From positions 516,001 through 580,000 of the forward strand of contig NZ_CP073720.1 in assembly GCF_025137375.1 (NCBI RefSeq): a DNA stretch of 64,000 nucleotides, read 5' to 3'. Within the stretch, counting starts at the first letter, position 1. Every line of letters starts with the position of its first letter. The notes beneath the pieces are model-generated. The model was given only the letters and a program-made list of their open reading frames with translations, did no database searches and was not told the DNA's origin. Shown here in pieces: positions 57,505 to 64,000 of the stretch. Position numbers and translations under genes: made by a program. Source of the DNA: Dactylosporangium fulvum (lineage in GTDB: Bacteria; Actinomycetota; Actinomycetes; Mycobacteriales; Micromonosporaceae).

Positions 57505-60258
57505 ATGGACGAACACACGGTCGCCGAGACCACTGCGCGCTGCGCCGCCATCGTGGCCGCCCTGGCCACAGGCCTCGGCGGCGACTTCGACGCCGCCGCA
57601 GCCGACCTGCGCCGGCTCCCCGCCGACCGGCCCACGACCGGCGCACTCGCCGCCGCACTGGTCGTGGTGGCCCTGCGCTCACGCTCGTCCGCGGGCGCGC
57701 GGCGGGCACGGCACCTCGCCCACCTGCTCGGCCTCGCCGATCGCCACCCGCCCGCGGCGCCGGAGTGGCCCTGGCTGCGGGCGGTGGCCCGAACCTTCGC
57801 GGTCATGCGCACCGCAGCCGATGGTGCGCTCGTCGACACCCGCGCCGCATTGGCCGAGTTCGACGAGGCCTTCGGGGCCCTGGCGGTCGGCTACGGCGGC
57901 GACAGCAAGCAATTCGACCAGCTCCGGGCCATGCTGCGTACCGGACTGGATGTCATGCAGGCCGTCAACGCCGGTGATCAGGCGGCGCTGCGCCGGTTAC
58001 CGGAGGAGATCGCGGCGATGCGGGCCACGTTGGCGAACGCGCCCGGAGAGGGGGTGTACGCCGACATGCTCGAGCACGCCTTCGGTTTCGTATCCGCACA
58101 CCGTCGTGGGGACATGGCCACGGCGTGGGCCGCGCAGGAACGGCTCATGGCCTCGGCGCAACACCTGCCCGACGGTGACCTGCGCTCCGCGCTGGAGAAC
58201 ACCGGCGTGGTGACCGGCGCGATGCGTCCCGACGCGGACGGTGAGCTGCCCAAGGCTCGCCTCACCGACGAGCAGCTCGACGCGCTGCGCAACCGGCCGC
58301 AGGATCCCGGCGCCTCCGTGGCCGAACGGGCGTTCTTCGACACCTTCACCGGATCCGCCGAGCTCATCGGGGACCACGGGACGGACCCCGGCCGCATCGA
58401 CGCCGCCGTGGCGAGCTTCCGCCGCTCGGCGGCGCAACTGCAACCCGAGGACCCGCAGCGGGTGTTCGTCCTCGTCTCGCTGGCACTGGGCCTGATCCAG
58501 CGCGTCGAGCTGACCGGCCGGGTCGGTGACCTGACCGAGGCGGCCGAAGTGCTCGACGAGGCCCGCCGCCTTGCCCGCGGCCCGGAGAACAAGGACTGGG
58601 CGCGGATCAACGACATGCTCGCCTGGGTGCACCGCCGCGGCGGCCGACCCGCCGGGTCCCGCCGCATCGCGCTGGAAGGCATGCGCCGCTACGCCTGGGA
58701 CGCGCTGCTGCAGCGCGACGCGGCAGCCGCCGCAGTCGCCGCCCGGAACGCGGCCGGCCGCGCGGTCGACATCGCCCGGTCGTGCCTGGTGGACAACGAT
58801 CCGGCCGCCGCCGTCCAAGCGCTCGACGCCGGCCGTGCACTCGTCCTCTTCGCCGCGACCGAGTTCCTCGACGTGCCGGCCCGGCTGGAACGGATCGGCC
58901 GGAGCGGCCTCGCCACCCGCTGGCGGCTGGCGGCGAACGGATCCGCGGGAAAGCCCGGCGACATCCCGACCGACCTGCGCGCCGACGTGCTGGCCGCGCT
59001 GTCGGCCGAACCGGACGCCGACGGCGGCCGTCCCGCCGGGCTGCTCGACCCGCCGAACCTGCCGGAGATCCGTGCCGCGCTGGCCGGCCTCGACGCCGAC
59101 GCGCTCGTCTACCTGCTGCCCGCCACGACAGCGGCGACCGGCTGGGCGGTCATGGTCCCGGCCGACGGCCCGCCGAGCCTCATGGCGCTGCCGAACCTCG
59201 CCCTCGACGACGACATCGACGTCGAGCGGCTGCTCGCCAGCATGTCCACCCGCGACCTGGCCGCGCAGGACGTCAGCGCCGACACGATGACGGTCAGCCT
59301 CGACACCCTGTGCGACTGGGCCTGGCGCGCGGCCATCGGACCGCTCGTCGAGCGGTACCTCCCCGAGGTACCGGCGCCCAGGCACCGCCTGCCGCGCATC
59401 GTGCTCGTACCGCAGGGCAACCTCGCCCGCGTACCCTGGCAGGCGGCCCGCCGCGGCGACGGCACCTACGCGGTGCAGCTGGCGGCGTTCTCGCAGGCGG
59501 CATCCGCACGGATGCTCTGCCGGTCGGCGGCGGCCGCACCGGTGCCCGTGCTGCCGGTGGGACTCGTCGTCGGCGACCCCGACACCCGCGGCCGCGCACC
59601 GGAACTGTCCGCCGCCCGCGTCGAGGCCTACGCCGTACACCAGGCCTTCTATCCCGGAGCCAGATACATCGGCCGCCGCGCCGACGGCTCGCCCAGCCGG
59701 TCCGGACGCGGCACCGCCGCCGAGGTCCGCGAATGGCTGACGACCACCCGACCGGCAGCCGGCGCGATGCTGCACCTGGCCTGCCACGGCATGATCCAGC
59801 CGGCCGACACCGACACCACCTCGTACCTGCTGCTGGCAACCGACGCCGACGGCGACCGGCTCACCGCGGAGGAACTGGTGACCGTGCTGGCCCGGGCACC
59901 GGAGCGGGCCATCGGCCTCGTGGTGCTCGCCGCCTGCCGGACCGGCGTCTCCGGTCGCGGCTACGACGAGGCGTTCAGCCTCGGCACCGCATTCCTCGCC
60001 GCCGGGGTCCGCTCGGTGCTGTCGACCCAGTGGAGCGTCCCGGACCGGGACACCTCCGTGCTGATGTACATGTTCCACCACTTCCGCATGGCCGAGCAGC
60101 GCCCGGTCTGGGACGCGCTGCGCCGCGCACAGCTCTGGATGCTCGACCCCGACCGGCGACCCCCGGCCGGGATGCCGCGCCCGCTCGTCCGTCAGTTGTC
60201 CGAAGCCGACCCGGCCCGCGTGGTGGCATGGGCCGGATTCGTCCACGGTGGACAGTGA
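57505..60258 (+). CDS. CHAT-domain protease with helical repeats
   Basis: A 917-residue protein. The first 530 residues are an alanine-rich helical repeat region of TPR type (LTEAAEVLDEARRLARGPEN, VQALDAGRALVLF). The C-terminal CHAT protease domain has the histidine in LHLACHGM (about residues 755-762) and the cysteine in LVVLAACRTGVSG (about 803-815). Both catalytic residues are present, so it is likely active. GGGAGGAG precedes the ATG at 57505. It lies directly before a CHAT homologue lacking these residues, the stop and next start being within 11 bases. Confidence 0.85.
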   Translation: MDEHTVAETTARCAAIVAALATGLGGDFDAAAADLRRLPADRPTTGALAAALVVVALRSRSSAGARRARHLAHLLGLADRHPPAAPEWPWLRAVARTFAVMRTAADGALVDTRAALAEFDEAFGALAVGYGGDSKQFDQLRAMLRTGLDVMQAVNAGDQAALRRLPEEIAAMRATLANAPGEGVYADMLEHAFGFVSAHRRGDMATAWAAQERLMASAQHLPDGDLRSALENTGVVTGAMRPDADGELPKARLTDEQLDALRNRPQDPGASVAERAFFDTFTGSAELIGDHGTDPGRIDAAVASFRRSAAQLQPEDPQRVFVLVSLALGLIQRVELTGRVGDLTEAAEVLDEARRLARGPENKDWARINDMLAWVHRRGGRPAGSRRIALEGMRRYAWDALLQRDAAAAAVAARNAAGRAVDIARSCLVDNDPAAAVQALDAGRALVLFAATEFLDVPARLERIGRSGLATRWRLAANGSAGKPGDIPTDLRADVLAALSAEPDADGGRPAGLLDPPNLPEIRAALAGLDADALVYLLPATTAATGWAVMVPADGPPSLMALPNLALDDDIDVERLLASMSTRDLAAQDVSADTMTVSLDTLCDWAWRAAIGPLVERYLPEVPAPRHRLPRIVLVPQGNLARVPWQAARRGDGTYAVQLAAFSQAASARMLCRSAAAAPVPVLPVGLVVGDPDTRGRAPELSAARVEAYAVHQAFYPGARYIGRRADGSPSRSGRGTAAEVREWLTTTRPAAGAMLHLACHGMIQPADTDTTSYLLLATDADGDRLTAEELVTVLARAPERAIGLVVLAACRTGVSGRGYDEAFSLGTAFLAAGVRSVLSTQWSVPDRDTSVLMYMFHHFRMAEQRPVWDALRRAQLWMLDPDRRPPAGMPRPLVRQLSEADPARVVAWAGFVHGGQ

Positions 60259-60268
60259 GGGACCGGCG

Positions 60269-62791
60269 ATGCGGATGAACACGCCGGACGACACCATCGA
60301 GAGGCTGCGCGCGCGGCTGGCCGGACTCACCGGACCGGCACGCTGCCGGCCGCTGCTGGAAGTGGCCCAGGCCCACGCCAGCCGTTACTGGCGGACCGGA
60401 CTAGGCCAGCCGACCGGCGAGACCGACCTCGACGGCGCCATCGCGGCGCTGACCGAGGCGCGCGACCTCATGCAGCCCGACGACCCGTGGCGCCGCTTGG
60501 TCGCGTACGACCTCGGTCTGCACCGCGGCAGCCGGCACCTCGCACACGGCGGCCCGGACACCGACCGGGAGGCCGCCGTCATGCTGCTGGAGGAGGCACT
60601 CACCGCGGAACTGCCACCCGCCGGCGTCGCGTCAGCCCGGATCATGATCGCGCAGCTCAGCCTCAGCCGCGCCGTGGCCGGGCCCCGGTCGCCCGCCGAC
60701 CTGGTGAGCCTCATGCCTTCCCCGGCACCGCTGCCGGGGAAGGCCCATGCCGACCGGGCCGTTGCCGAACTGCGTCTGGTGCTCGCCGGAGGTATCAGCG
60801 GCGAGATTTCCCGGGGCGTCGAGACGCTGCTCGCCCTCGCCGAGACGCTGCAGGAGTGGTACGGGACCCACGGTGCGGGCCTCGACATCGTGCGTGTGGC
60901 AACGCTCGCGACGAAGCTCCAGCAGACGCACGAGTCCATCCGGGCCGCCGGCGGCGGGGACGGAATCACTACCGCCCCCGGCGCAGTGCCGCAGCACAGC
61001 CTCTTCGACATCGACGCGTTCGCCCGGATGGATCCGCTCGACCAGCCGGTCACCGTCGTCCACAGCACCGAGGAGCCGGCGGACGAGGCACCCGAGCCGC
61101 CGCCGGGACAGCACGCGCCGGAACCGCCCGGCGTGGACGTCGACGCGCTGCGGTTCGCCCTGCTCGACGTGGTGACGCACCTGGTCCGTGGCATCCCCGG
61201 CGGGCAACCACCCGAGGACTCCAGCGCCGTGCACCTGGCGGTCTCCGCGCTGCTGGAGCCCAGCACCCCGGCACCGGCACCCGACCTCGTCGACGAGTTC
61301 GTGGCGATGGCGACGACCGTTGTCCACGGCGGCGGCCGCCCGGCACCTGCCGTCGCCGGCCTCGACCGGTTCGTGCTGGCCGTCGCGCTCCGACTGCGCG
61401 CTCGCCTCGACCGCGGCGGCTGGGCGGAGGACGAGCTCGACGGCGCCCCGGCGGCCGGGATCGAGGAGCTCGTCACCGCCGCCGAGTGCCTGCCCGCCGA
61501 GCATCCCGCGGCGGCCACGGTCATCGGCGCCCTCGGCGCGTTCCTGGACCCGTCCGATCCGCTCGGCCACGGCCTCACCGACGTCGCGGACCGGTTCGCC
61601 GTCCGGGCCCGAGCCCTTCCCGGCGACCCGGTCGCGGCGGCACTCCGCGCGTTGTGCCGGGCCGCGACAGCACCCAGGTCACGGTGCGGTGCCGCCGCCG
61701 AGACACTGGCGGAGCGGATCGACGCGGTGCCCGAGCACTACCCGTGGCGGCAGGTGCTCGCCGTGGCGGTCGACGCCGCACGACGCGATCCGGCCGCCCG
61801 CCGAGGCGCCGGCGTGCTCCTCGCGCAGGGGCGGGCCGCCGAAGCGTTCGCGGTGCTGGAAGCGGCGGCCGCGGAAGGGCCGGTGGCCTCGGTCGACGAG
61901 GTCGCGGCGGCAGTACGAGCTGTCGGCGCCGATGCCCTGGTCCACCAGCACCCGATCGGCGACCCGCAAGGTCGCGCCGGGGTCCTGCTGGTCACCGCCG
62001 ACGGCCTGCGCGACCTGGGCACGCCGGACCCGGCGGCAGTCGTCGGCACCGTGCTGGCCGCCGTCGGCGACGGCCCACGGCGGCTGCTCGTCGCCGCGGC
62101 CGACGTGCCCGACCGCCTCCTGTGGGCCGAGGCAACCGCGCCGGAGCTCGTGGTGTCGTTCGTGTCGTCGGGGCGGCAGGTGGTGACGCTCACCGGGCGC
62201 AGACCACCGGCCGTCACCGACGCCGTGGTCTTCGTCGCGAACCCGCTGGGCGACCGCGACACCGCCACCGTCGAGGCGATGGTGCTACGCCGGATCTTCC
62301 ACCCCCACTCGATCGGCCTCGGCCACACGGTGGAACAGATCGACGGCCCCGGCACCGCCGCCGACGTGCTCGCCCGGCTGCCCGGCACCTCGCTGCTGCA
62401 CCTGGGCTGCGGCATCACCGACAGCCTCCAGCTCGCCGGACCGTCCCGCCTCACCCCGGAGGAGATCCGTGACGCCGGTTCGGGCGGACTGGTCGTCCTC
62501 CCCGCGGACAGCGCCGGGCAACCGGGCACGGAGGCACTCGCGGCGGCGTTCCTCGACGCCGGCATGACCGGGGTCGTCGGCTGGCTGCGCCCGGTGCCCG
62601 CACCGGCCGCGTCGGCGATGATGTTCATGCTGCACACCAAGCTCGTCGACGAGGGACTCGACCCGGCCGCGGCGGTGCACGCCGTCCGGCAGTGGACCCG
62701 CGACCCGCACCGGGCCGTGCCGCCGCACCTGCCGCCCGGGTGGAACGTCACCGGCGAACATTGGTCGGCCCTGTGCCACCTGGGGCGCTGA
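60269..62791 (+). CDS. CHAT-like pseudoprotease
   Basis: An 840-residue paralogue-like protein. The C-terminal 150 residues keep the CHAT fold order (SLLHLGCGITDS about 705-716, GGLVVLPADSAG about 735-746, FLDAGMTGVVGWLRPV), but HLGCGI replaces HLACHG and LPADS replaces LSACES. Both catalytic histidine and cysteine are therefore lost. The N-terminus is helical (LTEARDLMQPDDPWRRLVAY), as in its neighbour, with a proline-rich linker around residue 280. It could hold, inhibit or activate the intact protease. GAGGG lies 7 bases before the ATG; a GTG at 60248 would overlap the upstream stop. Confidence 0.75.
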   Translation: MRMNTPDDTIERLRARLAGLTGPARCRPLLEVAQAHASRYWRTGLGQPTGETDLDGAIAALTEARDLMQPDDPWRRLVAYDLGLHRGSRHLAHGGPDTDREAAVMLLEEALTAELPPAGVASARIMIAQLSLSRAVAGPRSPADLVSLMPSPAPLPGKAHADRAVAELRLVLAGGISGEISRGVETLLALAETLQEWYGTHGAGLDIVRVATLATKLQQTHESIRAAGGGDGITTAPGAVPQHSLFDIDAFARMDPLDQPVTVVHSTEEPADEAPEPPPGQHAPEPPGVDVDALRFALLDVVTHLVRGIPGGQPPEDSSAVHLAVSALLEPSTPAPAPDLVDEFVAMATTVVHGGGRPAPAVAGLDRFVLAVALRLRARLDRGGWAEDELDGAPAAGIEELVTAAECLPAEHPAAATVIGALGAFLDPSDPLGHGLTDVADRFAVRARALPGDPVAAALRALCRAATAPRSRCGAAAETLAERIDAVPEHYPWRQVLAVAVDAARRDPAARRGAGVLLAQGRAAEAFAVLEAAAAEGPVASVDEVAAAVRAVGADALVHQHPIGDPQGRAGVLLVTADGLRDLGTPDPAAVVGTVLAAVGDGPRRLLVAAADVPDRLLWAEATAPELVVSFVSSGRQVVTLTGRRPPAVTDAVVFVANPLGDRDTATVEAMVLRRIFHPHSIGLGHTVEQIDGPGTAADVLARLPGTSLLHLGCGITDSLQLAGPSRLTPEEIRDAGSGGLVVLPADSAGQPGTEALAAAFLDAGMTGVVGWLRPVPAPAASAMMFMLHTKLVDEGLDPAAAVHAVRQWTRDPHRAVPPHLPPGWNVTGEHWSALCHLGR

Positions 62792-62808
62792 ACTCCGCAC
62801 CCCAGGTG
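62777..62808. terminator. Hairpin at the end of the CHAT operon
   Basis: CACCTGGGG and CCCCAGGTG are separated by 14 bases and span the last codons and the stop of the pseudoprotease. The arms could form a terminator or attenuate reading into the next small gene. Confidence 0.5.
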
Positions 62809-62835
62809 CGTGAAGGCTGTTAGCCTCGAGGTGAT

Positions 62836-63015
62836 ATGGCCGATGAACTGTCACCGGAGCAGCGCGATCAGCTCGCCCGCCTCATCGAGGCGGAGTTCGC
62901 CGCGCTGCGGGAAGCGGCGCTTGCTGCCGGCGCGGCGCCGGAGTCGGTCACGGAGACCGTCGAGGAGCGCCGCCGGCTGATCGACGCCGAGGATCCGCCC
63001 GCCCAGGGAGCCTGA
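62836..63015 (+). CDS. Small helical protein B
   Basis: A 59-residue, strongly helical, charged protein: MADELSPEQRDQLARLIEAE, then FAALREAALAAGAAPESVTE and an EERRRLID helix. It resembles the C-terminal half of small protein A at 49061. Either GAGGTGAT or a TAGCCT box 9 bases upstream (leaderless) could serve its ATG. It closes the island. Below usual gene-calling length but convincing in composition and by similarity to the other copy. Confidence 0.6.
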   Translation: MADELSPEQRDQLARLIEAEFAALREAALAAGAAPESVTETVEERRRLIDAEDPPAQGA

Positions 63016-63303
63016 CGGTCATTCCTGCTGCGCGTCGCGAGCCTCCGTCATCACGTCGCTCGACCCGTCCGGCGTCGCGCTCAAGCCATTCCGCATCGGC
63101 TCGCGGTGCGAGGCGGTCATGGGCGGGACGACACGGCCATCCGGTTCGCGGCCGCGTTCTATCAGGGCATTGCCTGTGCCCGATCCATTCGGCTGGCCCT
63201 GCGCTGGCAGCCTCTGGCGCCGATTTGGTGGCGGCACGGGGCTGCTGTAATGTTCCGTGCCGAGCGACGGGCGGGACACGCCGAAAACTCCGGAGACACG
63301 GAG
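63016..63303. other. Gene-free stretch between the island and rRNA promoter
   Basis: Nearly 290 bases with only short shadow-like open frames. Contains the approach to the rRNA promoter and no other recognised element. Confidence 0.4.
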
Positions 63304-63332
63304 TTGACGGGGTGATAACGACCGAGTAGAGT
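63304..63332 (+). promoter_or_regulatory. Principal rRNA promoter
   Basis: TTGACG and TAGAGT are separated by 17 bases, a good principal-sigma promoter about 385 bases before the mature 16S start. Confidence 0.75.
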
Positions 63333-63481
63333 TACACGGCCAGCAGGGAACCGGGCGGATGGGTCGCTAAGCGATCGCCGGCCGACTTGCAGGGCCTCCC
63401 GACAAAGACTTCACTGATTTAGGTGTACGTCTGTGTGGGGAAGTTCGGGCGATGCAAATTGATCCGCGAGGATCGCCGATT

Positions 63482-63509
63482 TTGCGAAGTCGACCGAATC
63501 AAGTAAGGT
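63482..63509 (+). promoter_or_regulatory. Possible second rRNA promoter
   Basis: TTGCGA and TAAGGT are 16 bases apart, between the main promoter and the 16S gene. rRNA operons often have tandem promoters, but this pair is weaker. Confidence 0.35.
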
Positions 63510-63568
63510 TTGAAATGCCCCGGGCGGGCTGAGCCGGAAACGGTGAGGTTCGGCGGTGTGTGTTGGTT

Positions 63569-63586
63569 GTTTGAGAACTCAACAGG
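63569..63586 (+). promoter_or_regulatory. NusA-binding boxC-like leader element
   Basis: TTTGAGAACTCAACAG is the conserved actinobacterial rRNA leader element. It differs by one base from AGAACTCAATAG, bound by mycobacterial NusA during rRNA antitermination. Confidence 0.75.
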
Positions 63587-63715
63587 GTGCTTGTTAAGCC
63601 AGTGCCAATTGAAGTTATACCCCGTGGCACGGTCTGTCCTTTTGTGGATGGTCGTGTCTGGGATTCCTTTGGTGACAACATGTTTGTTGCCGGGTGATTG
63701 ATTCACCGACAAGTT

Positions 63716-64000
63716 TTTGTTGGAGAGTTTGATCCTGGCTCAGGACGAACGCTGGCGGCGTGCTTAACACATGCAAGTCGAGCGGAAAGGCCCTTCGGGG
63801 TACTCGAGCGGCGAACGGGTGAGTAACACGTGAGTAACCTGCCCCAGGCTTTGGGATAACCCTCGGAAACGGGGGCTAATACCGAATATTCATGTCGTGT
63901 GGCATCACATGGTGTGGAAAGTTTTTCGGCTTGGGATGGGCTCGCGGCCTATCAGCTTGTTGGTGGGGTGATGGCCTACCAAGGCGACGACGGGTAGCCG
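63716..64000 (+). rRNA. rrs: 16S ribosomal RNA, 5' part
   Basis: The universal 16S start AGAGTTTGATCCTGGCTCAG lies at 63724, placing the mature 5' end near 63716 by comparison with E. coli. GTGAGTAACACGTGAGTAAC and the following helices are those of high-GC Gram-positive bacteria. The gene runs off the right edge of the window, so about 285 of roughly 1515 bases are present. The short hypervariable region is consistent with Micromonosporaceae, though the genus was not fixed. Confidence 0.97.

Noticed and set aside
57997..60330. A 777-codon open frame antisense to the active CHAT gene
   Set aside because: Same reason; the plus-strand CHAT motifs decide the coding strand.

Overview
The window is high-GC actinobacterial DNA. 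GTG and TTG starts are common, genes overlap by 1 to 16 bases in operons, and several genes look leaderless. It ends inside the 5' part of a 16S rRNA gene. The start of that 16S gene, its NusA-binding leader element and the gene families present (CHAT proteases, LAL and BTAD regulators, F420-dependent enzymes) fit a filamentous actinomycete, most likely Micromonosporaceae. The genus is not decided here.

Layout. (1) 1-3.0 kb: a HTH antitoxin with a PIN toxin lacking its N-terminus, a berberine-bridge-like FAD oxidase and a frameshifted alpha/beta-hydrolase remnant. (2) 3.6-13.0 kb: a YceI protein, two small unknown genes divergent from a zinc-ribbon CHAT protease, then a tightly coupled minus-strand operon: coiled-coil protein, Cas4-like PD-(D/E)XK nuclease with four cysteines, a protein of unknown fold, and an SF1 helicase. 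Together these resemble a DNA2 machine split over separate genes. Decamer repeats (TTCCAGTAA-like, period 10) lie in front of this operon and in front of the divergent MmpS-like lipoprotein gene. (3) 13.3-20.8 kb: lipoprotein, LuxR-type regulator, a large PIN-like (PIN_8) nuclease, and a convergent operon of DUF559 nuclease, winged-helix protein and an unusual AAA plus HerA double ATPase. (4) 21-27.7 kb: ordinary accessory genes (cold-shock-like, GNAT, cupin, NUDIX, F420 reductase, GntR, ABC transporter). (5) 27.7-29.7 kb: a graveyard of internally deleted genes (beta-lactamase-family, DHA2-type MFS, ECF42-type sigma factor) around one intact YCII gene. (6) 29.7-35.7 kb: a compact cluster of MauE-like membrane protein, S26 signal peptidase, BTAD regulator, an eight-cysteine peptide, a membrane-anchored redoxin and an ABC exporter. 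It reads like a disulfide-rich secreted peptide (RiPP/bacteriocin) cluster. (7) 36.3-39.4 kb: small genes, a secreted GH16 beta-glucanase with a ricin-type lectin, and an RNA/DNA methyltransferase.

(8) 39.7-63.0 kb is the most striking region: nearly 23 kb of signalling and protease genes, almost all on the plus strand. It has a dynamin-like GTPase, a protein-kinase-like protein, a DUF4407 membrane coiled-coil protein, a VWA protein, a VWA-like/PP2C fusion, a second kinase-like protein, a DA1-like metallopeptidase, a small helical protein, a LAL-type LuxR regulator, a caspase-family protease, a short acidic protein, a divergent LuxR regulator, a sigma-region-2-like protein, an active-looking CHAT protease, a CHAT homologue lacking both catalytic residues, and a second small helical protein. 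Kinase, VWA and PP2C recall YegI/YegL/YegK of E. coli. With the proteases and the GTPase, I read the island as a regulated conflict (anti-phage or cell-death) system.

No CRISPR array, intact insertion sequence, tRNA gene or prophage was recognised.
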